Origin: an uncultured Oscillospiraceae bacterium
Lineage (GTDB): Bacteria > Bacillota > Clostridia > Oscillospirales > Oscillospiraceae
DNA length: 40,208 bases
Direction: 5' to 3'
Assembly (NCBI GenBank): GCA_944385535.1
Contig: CALWXR010000026.1
Location: 1-40,208, forward strand
Made by a program: the position numbers and the translations under genes. Of the stretch, positions 1 to 8,198 are shown one piece after another (within the stretch, counting starts at the first letter, position 1; each line of letters starts with the position of its first letter). The notes under the pieces are model-generated. The model searched no databases, was not told the origin of the DNA, and saw only the letters and a program-made list of their open reading frames with translations.

Positions 1-74
1 GCCTGTGCTCTCCATGGCTATCATCTCACAGCCTGATTCTGTGAGCCAATTCGCCAGGGATTTAATTTCGCTTG

Positions 75-110
75 TAGCTATTCCATAAAGCTTGTGGTAT
101 TGTCTGTTGC
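75..110 (+). promoter_or_regulatory. Conserved block upstream of recombinase 1
   Basis: TAGCTA (75-80), a 17-base spacer, TATTGT (98-103) and TGTTGC (105-110) lie just before the AGGAGG of the first recombinase. The same three words at the same spacing precede the second recombinase at 4168-4203, although the sequence further upstream is not conserved. The geometry fits a promoter with a non-consensus -35, or part of a recombinase binding/attachment site. Which one is undecided. Confidence 0.45.
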
Positions 111-128
111 AAACAGGAGGTGAAAAGA

Positions 129-1991
129 ATGGACAATTTGGCGAGGAGACAAATTACGATTCCGGCCAGAGAACAGGGGGAAAGCATCCAATTACGCGTC
201 GCGGCGTATTGCCGTGTCAGTACTGACTCGGCAGATCAGAAGAACAGCTTCGCAGCTCAGAATACATACTACACTACACTTGTTGCCAACACAAAGCAGT
301 GGACCCTTGTAGACATCTACGCTGATGAGGGAATCACAGGTACCTCGGCAGCCAAAAGCCCTGATTTTCAGCGACTTCTGTCAGATTGCCGGAATGGTCT
401 AATTGATAAAGTCCTGGTCAAATCCATATCCCGATTTGCGCGGAACACTAAGGAGTGTCTGGAAGTGGTTCGGGAACTGAAATCCCTAGGAATTGGAATC
501 TTGTTTGAAGAACAGCATATTGATACAAAAAGTACGTCCAGTGAGTTGCTGACGGCAGTTATGGCATCCCTAGCACAATCTGAAAGCGAGTCGATTTCCA
601 AGAATGTTCGATGGGGCATTCAGAAGAAAATGCGCGATGGCAGCTATGTTGCCTCCCATACAATCTTTGGATTCCGGCGGGTGGAGGGAAGCTTGGTGAT
701 CCATAGGGAGGAAGCTGCGTATGTTCGGTATATGTTTAAGGAATACCTTGCTGGGAAAAATGCTGCAGAATTGGCACAAGAAATGATGGCTAAAAGCAGA
801 ACGGATCCTGCGCTACAGTCCTATCAGTGGAGCTATAAAACCATTATGCGGCTTCTCAGAAATGAAAAATACGCAGGGGATTCCCTGCACCAGAAAACCT
901 TTATGACAGAAACACTGCCACGGCGATGCGTGGATAACCATGGAGAACTAGCGCAGTATTATGTCAGCAATTCACATCCGGCAATTATCTGCCGGGCGGA
1001 TTATGATGCGGTGCAATGCCTGTTATCACAGCGTAAGGTACGGCGGCAATTCAGCAAAGTGCAAGCCTCACCTTTTGTGGGGAAAACGGTTTGCAGCAAA
1101 TGTGGGAAGGGTTTCCGGTTTAAGCGCGTCAGAGAGAATGGCTATCTGGTTTGCCGCTCCCATGCAGAAAATTCTGGAGACTGCGAAATGCCTCCTATCC
1201 CAGAGAAGGAAATCCGGAATGCGTTCTGCCGGATGTACTATAATCTCCAGAAAAACAACTGTACAGTACTCTATGGAATGATAGAGGAACTGACCGTTGC
1301 CCGCGATAGGCAGATGCTCTGGAATACAGACATCATCGCACTGAACAAAGAAATATCAGATATCAACACACAGAGTCATACATTTGCAAAATGCCTTGCT
1401 GTGTTGGATGCAATTCAGAATGGCAGTTGCCACATTCTGATCGATGAACCCAGCAACGATGATGCCAGAAGCCGTTGGTCTACTTCCAATTATTATCAGA
1501 ATAACGGAAACTGGCTGCTCATTAAGGATATCGACCCAGAGAAGGAAAATATTGTAGATGGTGAGCAATATTCTGTCAGAATGGCTTTTATGGCTGCAGA
1601 CGGTATCCGCTACAGCAATGAAGGAAAATGGGGGAAGGCATATACCGATATCGAGTGGAGAGAAGATGATTTGACCTTCGATGATAGCGTAAAGCCTTGG
1701 CTTGCTTCCTTCCAGTGGGACGACTCTGTTGCTTACATGGATACTTTGACAGACGAAGACGGCGAATGCGTCATGCTCCGTGTGGACAAGAAGTATAAGG
1801 ATTCTGATGACTATGATCCTCATTACTTCCTGTACTTCAATTTTGATTCGGATGGCAACTTTATGAACGCACAGTTGCAGGTCAACCTCTTTAGAGATAA
1901 TGAGCTGTCGATCACAGAGTCCATCGTTTCCATGGATCCGAAAACAGTGAATGCGGAAATCCAGAAAGAATATAAAAGAGCTATCGGATAA
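129..1991 (+). CDS. Large serine recombinase with foreign C-terminal tail (chimeric, probably non-functional)
   Basis: The N-terminal part is a large serine recombinase. It has a resolvase domain with the catalytic serine in YCRVSTDS (S31), then a recombinase domain, then a zinc ribbon (CSKCGKGF and a later CEMP) near residues 330-360. It aligns throughout with the recombinase at 4224. The ATG at 129 is preferred over the GTG at 120 because AGGAGG (115-120) sits 8 bases upstream. Similarity to the paralogue ends around base 1385-1395, just after the shared QSH. There the expected coiled coil and C-terminal beta domain are replaced in frame by about 200 unrelated acidic, Tyr/Trp-rich residues that resemble the end of some other, possibly secreted, protein. 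I do not recognise that tail. The join looks like a deletion or recombination scar. The enzyme may keep catalytic residues but lacks the domain needed for controlled integration. Confidence 0.8.
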   Translation: MDNLARRQITIPAREQGESIQLRVAAYCRVSTDSADQKNSFAAQNTYYTTLVANTKQWTLVDIYADEGITGTSAAKSPDFQRLLSDCRNGLIDKVLVKSISRFARNTKECLEVVRELKSLGIGILFEEQHIDTKSTSSELLTAVMASLAQSESESISKNVRWGIQKKMRDGSYVASHTIFGFRRVEGSLVIHREEAAYVRYMFKEYLAGKNAAELAQEMMAKSRTDPALQSYQWSYKTIMRLLRNEKYAGDSLHQKTFMTETLPRRCVDNHGELAQYYVSNSHPAIICRADYDAVQCLLSQRKVRRQFSKVQASPFVGKTVCSKCGKGFRFKRVRENGYLVCRSHAENSGDCEMPPIPEKEIRNAFCRMYYNLQKNNCTVLYGMIEELTVARDRQMLWNTDIIALNKEISDINTQSHTFAKCLAVLDAIQNGSCHILIDEPSNDDARSRWSTSNYYQNNGNWLLIKDIDPEKENIVDGEQYSVRMAFMAADGIRYSNEGKWGKAYTDIEWREDDLTFDDSVKPWLASFQWDDSVAYMDTLTDEDGECVMLRVDKKYKDSDDYDPHYFLYFNFDSDGNFMNAQLQVNLFRDNELSITESIVSMDPKTVNAEIQKEYKRAIG

Positions 1992-2029
1992 CAGCCAATA
2001 AACGTAACAGGCGTATGCCTGCCATTCAA

Positions 2030-2605
2030 TCTTCCAGCCCTTACGGATGGACAAAGGTGATGATCGAGCGGATACTGATAGATTATGTGACGGCCCATCA
2101 CGACTTCTGCGCCATCCTGCTACGGTATTTTAATCCCATCGGCGCCCATGAATCCGGCCTGCTGGGCGACGATCCCAACGGAATTCCCAATAATCTGATG
2201 CCTTACATTTGCCGTGTGGCCGCTGGACAGCTGGAAAAACTGACGATTTTCGGTGGTGACTATCCCACGCCGGATGGAACCTGCCAGCGTGACTATCTCC
2301 ATGTGGTGGATCTGGCAGTGGGCCATCTGAAGGCTCTGGAATACGCCGAGAATCATAATGGTGTCGAGGCCATCAACCTGGGCACCGGAAATGGAATCTC
2401 CGTGTTGGAACTGGTTACGGCTTTTGAAAGAGCCAATAACATAAAGCTGCCTTATGTTATCGGTCCACGCCGGGACGGCGATCTGCCTGCTTTCTGGGCT
2501 GATGCGCAGAAAGCAGAGAGCATCCTCGGCTGGATTGCCACACGTACGGTAGAGGATATGTGCCGCAGCTCCTGGGAATTTGCCAGGAAGAGTGCGGAAC
2601 AATAA
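2030..2605 (+). pseudogene. galE: UDP-glucose 4-epimerase C-terminal fragment
   Basis: The reading frame encodes the C-terminal half of a GalE-type short-chain dehydrogenase/reductase. It opens with SSPYGWTK, which holds the catalytic YxxxK. LLRYFNPIGAH, RDYLHVVDLA and NLGTGNG follow, all hallmarks of UDP-galactose/UDP-glucose epimerases. The whole Rossmann half with the glycine-rich NAD-binding motif is missing. The in-frame ATG at 2015 has no ribosome site and reads through a few unrelated residues. It is therefore a relic and not a short enzyme. It starts only about 40 bases after the stop of the chimeric recombinase, so both fragments probably came from the same rearrangement. Confidence 0.8.
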
Positions 2606-2721
2606 TCTGAGCTTCATTTTTTAAGGAATCGAATAATTATTTGAGCAAAAGACATTATATCGGAGAAAACCCTCTTACACAAGGGCCAATGGAGATACAA
2701 CCATTTACCGCACATTTTAAG

Positions 2722-2762
2722 AAGGCGCAAGCAGCGAATCCGCTGCTTGCGCCTTTAACTTT
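2722..2762 (+). terminator. Strong intrinsic terminator
   Basis: A perfect 15-bp stem (2722-2736 with 2741-2755) has a 4-base AATC loop and is followed by TAACTTTTT. It closes the galE relic transcript. Confidence 0.85.
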
Positions 2763-2766
2763 TTCG

Positions 2767-2829
2767 ACACCGCTCTGCAAAGTCCGCTATCAGAAAATGG
2801 CGGCTTTTGCAGAACGGTGTTGCTTTTTC
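2767..2829 (+). terminator. Second tandem terminator
   Basis: Long imperfect inverted repeat: ACACCG and TCTGCAAAG on the left pair with CTTTTGCAGA and CGGTGT on the right (2767-2820). It is followed by TGCTTTTTCTG. It sits directly after the first terminator and further insulates the sigma-factor gene. The rest of 2830-2965 shows only AT-rich sequence with no clear gene. Confidence 0.6.
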
Positions 2830-2981
2830 TGTGGAAAAACGGCATCGTTCAGCACAAGGAAAGAGAAATCTATAAATTCTCTTGTATTTCTCAAAAAATC
2901 ACCAGCATTTTCAGAGAAAACTCGAGGTCCTCCTTCTGAAATTTGGTTCCGAGATCAAATTTACAAAAGGAGGTCTGCAAA

Positions 2982-3413
2982 ATGGCAGATAAGGAAAAGT
3001 ACATGATCAAAGTGGAGGGTAAGCTGGTGGAAGTCACGCCAGAGGTTTACTATACTTATTTCCGCATGGAAAGGCAAGAGCGCGGTCAGGAGGAAAAGAA
3101 GGCGTACAACAAAGTGATGTCCTATGATGCGCTGGATGATGAGGAAAAGAAAGCAATTGATAATATTCCGGATGTAGCCATTACGAGTATGGATGAAATT
3201 GTGATAGCCAACGATATGAAAAACAGGCTGCATCGGGCGCTGGATATGCTGCCAAAAGGGGAGCGGGAATTGCTCCAGGCAATTTACTTTCAGGGAAAGA
3301 CAGAAGAAAAATATGGGAATGAGGTTGGAATCAGCCAAAAAGGCATAAGTTACCAGTGCAGAAAGGCACTTTCCAATCTGCGGACAATTTATAAAGCACT
3401 GGGGGGATTTTGA
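2982..3413 (+). CDS. Sigma-70-family region 4 protein
   Basis: A 143-residue protein whose C-terminal half (about residues 80-140) is a sigma-70 region 4 helix-turn-helix: ALDMLPKGERELLQAIYFQG followed by EEKYGNEVGISQKGISYQCRKAL. Region 4 reads the -35 element when part of a sigma factor. No region 2 (-10 recognition and core-binding helices) is evident. It may therefore act as an anti-terminator-like or partial sigma, as in other Clostridia ICE proteins placed before the recombinases. ATG at 2982 is chosen because AAAGGAGG (2966-2973) lies 8 bases upstream; the longer reading frame has no such support. It is monocistronic, with terminators upstream. It could control the recombinase promoters, which share an unusual block (75-110 and 4168-4203); that link is inference. 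Confidence 0.75.
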   Translation: MADKEKYMIKVEGKLVEVTPEVYYTYFRMERQERGQEEKKAYNKVMSYDALDDEEKKAIDNIPDVAITSMDEIVIANDMKNRLHRALDMLPKGERELLQAIYFQGKTEEKYGNEVGISQKGISYQCRKALSNLRTIYKALGGF

Positions 3414-3519
3414 GTAATTTTGTTATAAATATCAGAGAAAAAGTTTGCCGAATACAGGGCTTTTATATTATTTTATTGGAAGTTTTCCCGATTCTTTTCT
3501 GAACAATCCTCTGAATCAG

Positions 3520-3990
3520 GATAAATAGTGAGGGGCTTTTTGAGCAACCACAGAAAGTCCGTCCTGAACCTTCTCAAGTACATATCCAGAAGCGGAAATA
3601 CATCCGCTGGTGTGCCATGTAGAGACAGAGAATTGGCAAGCGACATTGGAAAACGCGCGATGACCCACCTGTGCAGAGCAATCTGCATCAATGCGGCAAG
3701 GAAGGTGGTTAGCGGGTCCGTTCGTCCAGAAAACAGGCCGTGGCCGACCTGTCTTGCGATGACAGCACCAGCGTTGGTACTCCTGCCCAGCCACAGCTAC
3801 ACGCAATGGGGGCAGCTCGGAGAGATCCTCGGAGGGGTGCAATTCCCGTGACGCGCAGCCAAGCGCGGTTTCCGATTCTGCCCTAGCCTGGGGAAGTAGT
3901 GTCAGGAATACAGGCAGTCATTCGTTCAAAATCAAATTTCAGAAGGGAGCCGCCCTGCTGTGCCTTATTGGATGCAGCAGGGTGGCTTTT
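3520..3990 (+). ncRNA. Candidate structured RNA between sigma factor and recombinases
   Basis: This gene-poor interval is unusually rich in short perfect hairpins: AGCGGA/TCCGCT near 3591-3607; GACCC..ACCT/AGGT..GGGTC enclosing TGCAGA-GCAA-TCTGCA (3662-3718); CTGTC/GACAG near 3750; CGCGC-AGCCAA-GCGCG near 3852-3867; CTGCC/GGCAG near 3877-3916. It ends in a 13-bp terminator stem (3948-3960 with 3975-3987) followed by TTTT. A GTG-started frame at 3528-3851 would encode 107 unrecognised residues but has no ribosome-binding site. I cannot assign a known RNA family. The choice between RNA and unknown protein is open. Confidence 0.4.
3948..3990 (+). terminator. Intrinsic terminator
   Basis: Stem AGCCGCCCTGCTG (3948-3960) pairs with CAGCAGGGTGGCT (3975-3987), with one G-U pair, followed by TTTT. 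It ends the hairpin-rich interval and lies 17 bases before the next small gene. Confidence 0.75.
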
Positions 3991-4006
3991 CATATAGGAG
4001 AACAAA

Positions 4007-4150
4007 ATGAATGCCAATGTGAATTACTGCGGTGTTATCATCCTGCTGCGCAAACTGGTGGCATCAGGACACTGCACGAAAAAGGAAGTGGGCAGAATTG
4101 CTGCCCGGATCGCAAAACAGACCGGGGCGGATATCATTCTTTCGATATAA
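4007..4150 (+). CDS. Small ICE protein (47 aa)
   Basis: ATG at 4007 is preceded by AGGAG (3996-4000) at 6 bases. It encodes a 47-residue basic helical protein beginning MNANVNYCGVIILLRKLVAS and containing KKEVGRIAARIAKQTGAD. Short proteins of this helical type commonly sit just before the recombinase cassette of Clostridia ICEs. The function is unknown. It lies between the terminator at 3948-3990 and the recombinase promoter block at 4168. Confidence 0.6.
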   Translation: MNANVNYCGVIILLRKLVASGHCTKKEVGRIAARIAKQTGADIILSI

Positions 4151-4167
4151 ATATATTCAATTTCCAC

Positions 4168-4203
4168 TAGCTATTCCGGGAAGGGTGTGGTATTGTGTGT
4201 TGC
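4168..4203 (+). promoter_or_regulatory. Conserved block upstream of recombinase 2
   Basis: TAGCTA (4168-4173), a 17-base spacer, TATTGT (4191-4196) and TGTTGC (4198-4203) repeat the arrangement found at 75-110. They directly precede the AGGAGG (4211-4216) of the second recombinase. This is a candidate promoter for the recombinase operon or part of an attachment site. Confidence 0.45.
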
Positions 4204-4223
4204 TAATAAGAGGAGGTGAAGCT

Positions 4224-5801
4224 ATGGCAACGGCAAGGGATAACCTGGCAAGAAAACAGATTTACATACCGGCAACCGTTCCAGAGGAGGAGATCGTCCT
4301 GCGGGTTGCTGCCTACTGCCGTGTCAGTACCGATTCGGAGGATCAGATCAACAGCTTCACTGCGCAAAACAATCACTACACCGAAATGATTTCTGCTCAT
4401 GATCGGTGGGAATTGGTAGATATTTACGCGGATGAAGGAATCACAGGTACCTCTGCTAAGAAACGCAAAGACTTCCAGCGACTTCTTGCCGATTGCCGGA
4501 AGGGGCGCATCGATAAGGTGCTGGTAAAATCCATATCGCGGTTTGCCAGAAATACTACGGAGTGCCTGGAAACGATCCGGGAACTGAAATCTCTTGGTAT
4601 CAGCATTTACTTCGAAGAGCACGGCATTGACACCAAGATGGTTTCCAGCGAGATACTGACGGCAGTTATTTCTGCATGCGCCCAGGCAGAAAGTGAATCC
4701 ATTTCAAAGAATACCCGCTGGAGTATACAAAAGAAAATGCAAAACGGTACTTATGTGGCATCCAGCGTTCCGTTTGGATTCAGAAGAGAGAATGGTAGCC
4801 TTAAAATTGAAGAACCGGAAGCGCAATATGTCAGGTATGCGGTCAGAAGTTACTTGTCTGGAAAGAGCGCATCGGCTATTGCAAAGGAATTTACAGATAA
4901 GAGCATCGAAGATCCTGTACTCGGCAGCAGGAAGTGGTCGTTCCAGGCAGTCGTGGAAATGCTGAAGAATGAAAAATATGTCGGGGATACGCTGTGTCAG
5001 AAAACGTACATGACGGATACACTGCCCAGACAGTGCCTCCGGAACAGGGGAGAACGGGATCGATATTACGCAGCCAACATCCATCCGGCGATTATAGACC
5101 GCCAGTCATATGAAGCAGTTCAAAAGCTGCTCCAACTCAGAAGTGAGAATCATGTTCAGCATACGACAAAAACATCGCCGCTGGGTGGCAGATTCGTCTG
5201 CGGAAAGTGCGGCGCCGGTTTCCGAAGGAAAGAAACCAGTGGGAGATTCGTGTTCGCCTGTACGACGCATGCGCAGGATCGGAATGCCTGTGATATGCTT
5301 CAAATCCCGGAGGAGGAGATATACCGTGCGTTCCTGCGGCTGTACTGCAATCTAAAAAACCATACGGAAGTCCTTGATTTCCTGGTAAAGAACCTTATTG
5401 ACGTTCGGAACCGGCAGATGCTATGGAGTCCGGCTGTGGTTGAACTGAATAAGCAAATATCCGATATCTTGAATCAGAGTCATGCTTTGGCCCTGCTGAA
5501 CAAGCAGGGGTTGGTTGACCCTGATATTTTTATATCCAAAAGCAATCAGCTGGCAGAGCAGCTTCGCAACGCCAAGAAACAGAAAGAGACACTCCAGAAA
5601 AGGGAGGATAACGATATCATTGAGAAAACCAAATGTTTGCGGGAAGTCTTTCTGGATGGACCGGAGTATTTGGATTCCTTCGATGAGGAGCTGTTCTGCG
5701 AATTGGTTGATAAGATCATAGTGGAAAGCAATACGAGAATTCGATTCCAGCTGACAAACGGATTGGAGCTGCCGGAATCCATAGAGAGGACGGTGAGATG
5801 A
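4224..5801 (+). CDS. Large serine recombinase (site-specific integrase)
   Basis: A 525-residue, apparently complete large serine recombinase. The N-terminal resolvase domain (about 25-170) has the nucleophile in YCRVSTDS (S35), plus GITGTSAKKR and KSISRFARNT with the catalytic arginines. The recombinase domain follows (about 185-300). A zinc ribbon (CGKCGAGF, with later CTTHA and CDM) lies near 325-365, and a coiled-coil region rich in Lys/Glu/Gln (about 430-480) comes before the C-terminus. Such enzymes cut both strands at attachment sites and rejoin them to integrate or excise the element. ATG at 4224 has AGGAGG 7 bases upstream. It is the first gene of a three-gene operon, with its stop overlapping the next start (ATGATGA type). 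It is the intact paralogue of the chimeric gene at 129. Confidence 0.92.
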   Translation: MATARDNLARKQIYIPATVPEEEIVLRVAAYCRVSTDSEDQINSFTAQNNHYTEMISAHDRWELVDIYADEGITGTSAKKRKDFQRLLADCRKGRIDKVLVKSISRFARNTTECLETIRELKSLGISIYFEEHGIDTKMVSSEILTAVISACAQAESESISKNTRWSIQKKMQNGTYVASSVPFGFRRENGSLKIEEPEAQYVRYAVRSYLSGKSASAIAKEFTDKSIEDPVLGSRKWSFQAVVEMLKNEKYVGDTLCQKTYMTDTLPRQCLRNRGERDRYYAANIHPAIIDRQSYEAVQKLLQLRSENHVQHTTKTSPLGGRFVCGKCGAGFRRKETSGRFVFACTTHAQDRNACDMLQIPEEEIYRAFLRLYCNLKNHTEVLDFLVKNLIDVRNRQMLWSPAVVELNKQISDILNQSHALALLNKQGLVDPDIFISKSNQLAEQLRNAKKQKETLQKREDNDIIEKTKCLREVFLDGPEYLDSFDEELFCELVDKIIVESNTRIRFQLTNGLELPESIERTVR

Positions 5802-6550
5802 TGGGTACAAACAGGAAGCTTCCATTCGGCTATAGAATGGATTTTGGGAGAATAGCAGTCCAGCCGGAGGAAGCCCGGTGGGTGCGGTACATATTTTCTC
5901 AGTACAATCAGGGAATGCCCTTTAGTGCCATTACCGATAAAATGAGGAATTCCAGCATGCCTTACGATGGGGACAAACAATGGAATAAAAACATGATAGC
6001 GAGGATTTTGGAGGATCACCGATACTGCGGCGACAGGGAGTATCCTGAGATCATCGATGGTGCTACCTTCCAACAGACAGCAGAAAGACGAAAAAAGAAG
6101 TCCGCACCTCGGAGACAAACAGAAGCACAGTCTGCTCTACGGAAAAAGTGTGCCGGAAAGATGACTCCGTATATCGAACATGAGGTTCTGTATTTACTGA
6201 ACTGTCTTGCCAGAAATCCGAAGCGGATTGTTACACCGCAGACGCCGAGAGGGCATTCCCAGCGGCTGGATGCACTGAAATCCGAATTGGAGGAACTGAT
6301 CAGCCAGTTGCCGGTGGATGAGAATCGCGCACGGGAGGTTCTGCAAGAGATTGCCGCAGAAATGTACGCAGATATCGATCCCAGAGAGTACGAAACCCAG
6401 CGGATGCGAAGGGCATTCCAAAAAGAAGAACCACGCTCCGAATTGGATGCCAATCTGATTGCAATGAACATTTCCTCTGTCCTGGTGGACAGCAATGGAA
6501 AGGTAAAGATCAGACTGAAAAACGACCAGATTATGGAAAGGGGTGAATGA
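5798..6550 (+). CDS. Recombinase-domain protein lacking the catalytic resolvase domain
   Basis: This 250-residue protein starts directly in the recombinase (DNA-binding) domain: KLPFGYRMDFGRIAV, then QWNKNMIARILEDHRYCGD. The entire serine-nucleophile domain is absent, and there is no zinc-ribbon cysteine cluster. The C-terminal half contains a helical segment (LDALKSELEELISQL) and a beta-rich end (VLVDSNGKVKIRLKND). It overlaps the upstream stop by 4 bases and ends within the ribosome site of the next recombinase, so it is translationally coupled on both sides. It therefore cannot cut DNA. It probably acts as an accessory subunit that binds attachment sites or steers the two catalytic recombinases, perhaps as a directionality factor. 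That role is inference. Confidence 0.8.
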   Translation: MMGTNRKLPFGYRMDFGRIAVQPEEARWVRYIFSQYNQGMPFSAITDKMRNSSMPYDGDKQWNKNMIARILEDHRYCGDREYPEIIDGATFQQTAERRKKKSAPRRQTEAQSALRKKCAGKMTPYIEHEVLYLLNCLARNPKRIVTPQTPRGHSQRLDALKSELEELISQLPVDENRAREVLQEIAAEMYADIDPREYETQRMRRAFQKEEPRSELDANLIAMNISSVLVDSNGKVKIRLKNDQIMERGE

Positions 6551-6551
6551 A

Positions 6552-8168
6552 GTGAGCGATCTCCCGAGGACAGTAACGGTGATCCCGGCAAAGCCGCAGA
6601 GAAATCAGCAGGCTGTCAGGCGGCAGCTTCGGGTAGCCGCCTACTGCCGGGTTTCCACAGAGGAGGAAGAACAGCAATCCAGTTATGAAGCCCAGTGCAC
6701 TTATTACACAGACAAAATTATGACCAATCCGGAATGGACAATGGCCGGCATTTTTGCCGACGAGGGCATTACAGGCACTTCTACAAAAAAGCGGGACGAT
6801 TTCAACCGCATGATCCGCAAATGCCGCCAGAAGAAAATCGATCTGATCCTGACAAAGTCCATGTCCCGCTTTGCCAGGAATACACTGGACAGCCTAAAGT
6901 ATATCCGGGCGCTGAAGGAACTGGGGATTGGCATCATTTTCGAAAAAGAGAATATCAACACACTGGAAATGGACACGGAATTGATCATCACCTTTATGAG
7001 CGCTTTTGCCCAGTCGGAAAGTGAATCCATCAGCGCCAACGTCCGGTGGGGAAAACGGCAGGCAATGAAAGAGGGGAAGACATCTGTAAACTTCAAAAAG
7101 TTATACGGATATTTTCTGGACAGTGAGGGAAATCCCCGTGTGGATTCTGATCAAGCAGAGGTCATCCGCGGCATCTATAACCGCTACCTGCAAGGTGCCA
7201 GCCTGCGCATGATCCGACAGGAACTGGAAGCTGAAGGGATACCGAATCCGGCTGGTAGGGAGAAATGGGGGATTGACCAGATACGGAATATCCTGAGTAA
7301 TGAAAAATACTGCGGTGACGTCCTGATGCAGAAAACCTTTATACAGGATTGTATCAGCAAGAAGGTTGTGAAGAATACGGGACAGCTTCCCATGTACCTG
7401 ATTCAGAATAATCACCCGGCAATTGTCAGCAGGGAAGTATATCAGGCAGTTCAGGCGGAGAAGGCGAGAAGGTCGGCAACGGCCAGTCCCTCAACAAAGA
7501 CATCCTCCACAGGACGCACCTGCTACGCCAGCAAATTCGCCCTGTCCGAGCGGCTGGTATGCGGGGAATGCGGAACCTTGTACCGAAGGTGCACATGGAA
7601 GCGAAATGGCAAGACCAGAATTGTCTGGCGCTGCGTGAGCCGATTGGATTACGGAACAAAATACTGCCATCAGTCACCGACGATGGATGAGGAGCCGCTT
7701 CAGCGGGCAATTATGGCAGCGATCAGTTCCGTTATGGCTCCCAAGGAGAAAATCAATGGGCTGATCACAGACGCGGCATTGGAGGAGACAGGCAAGCTTC
7801 CGAATTCCGCCATGACACTGGGAGATACCAATCGAAGGCTGGAGAAGCTGGAAGCGGAGTTTGATACCCTGTTCAATCAATCTGGCAGCATAGATAAGAA
7901 TACAATCAGGTTCAGTCAGATTGCCAATGAAATGGCATCTCTGAAGGAACAGCGGGAGAAGATATCCGCCCAGCTCCGAAATAGCGAAGCAGCGCAGGCA
8001 CATGTGCATACGATTGCGGCTGTACTGGATCAGGAGGATCACCACTTAACCCAGTGGGATGAAGAAATGATCCGGCAGCTTGTACATACCGTAAAAGTGA
8101 TTTCCGCAGATCATATCAGGGTGTATCTGAATGACGGTACGGAGATTGATCAGACGGTTGACCCTTGA
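6552..8168 (+). CDS. Large serine recombinase (second catalytic copy)
   Basis: A 538-residue large serine recombinase, only moderately similar to the one at 4224. The resolvase domain has S35 in YCRVSTEEE, then GITGTSTKKRDDF and KSMSRFARNT. The recombinase domain covers about 180-300. The zinc ribbon (CGECGTLYRRC, later WRCVSR and YC) lies near 340-380, and a predicted coiled coil (NRRLEKLEAEFDTLF to REKISAQLRN) near 420-485. GTG at 6552 is preferred because AGGGG lies 8 bases upstream; an earlier in-frame GTG at 6543 is inside that site. It is the last gene of the recombinase operon. Its stop codon lies inside the -35 hexamer of the antisense-RNA promoter at 8165. Two catalytic enzymes flanking a non-catalytic one is typical of some gut ICEs. 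Confidence 0.92.
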   Translation: MSDLPRTVTVIPAKPQRNQQAVRRQLRVAAYCRVSTEEEEQQSSYEAQCTYYTDKIMTNPEWTMAGIFADEGITGTSTKKRDDFNRMIRKCRQKKIDLILTKSMSRFARNTLDSLKYIRALKELGIGIIFEKENINTLEMDTELIITFMSAFAQSESESISANVRWGKRQAMKEGKTSVNFKKLYGYFLDSEGNPRVDSDQAEVIRGIYNRYLQGASLRMIRQELEAEGIPNPAGREKWGIDQIRNILSNEKYCGDVLMQKTFIQDCISKKVVKNTGQLPMYLIQNNHPAIVSREVYQAVQAEKARRSATASPSTKTSSTGRTCYASKFALSERLVCGECGTLYRRCTWKRNGKTRIVWRCVSRLDYGTKYCHQSPTMDEEPLQRAIMAAISSVMAPKEKINGLITDAALEETGKLPNSAMTLGDTNRRLEKLEAEFDTLFNQSGSIDKNTIRFSQIANEMASLKEQREKISAQLRNSEAAQAHVHTIAAVLDQEDHHLTQWDEEMIRQLVHTVKVISADHIRVYLNDGTEIDQTVDP

Positions 8169-8192
8169 CAGATGGTGGAATCGTGGTATAAT
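8165..8192 (+). promoter_or_regulatory. Sigma-70 promoter of antisense RNA
   Basis: TTGACA (8165-8170), a 16-base spacer and TATAAT (8187-8192): a consensus promoter beginning inside the end of the recombinase gene. It drives a short RNA toward the terminator at 8255-8293. Confidence 0.8.
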
Positions 8193-8198
8193 GAACAT

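Noticed and set aside
1356-2054. 232-codon minus-strand frame across the chimeric tail
   Set aside because: No ribosome site or recognisable family; the plus-strand frame continues directly from the recombinase.
2641-3006. 121-codon plus-strand frame before the sigma-like gene
   Set aside because: Runs through two terminator hairpins and has no initiation signal.
3825-3930. Cobalamin-riboswitch-like words (GGTGCAATTCC)
   Set aside because: The conserved CCCGC...CTGT and later box elements are missing; similarity is too short to call a riboswitch.
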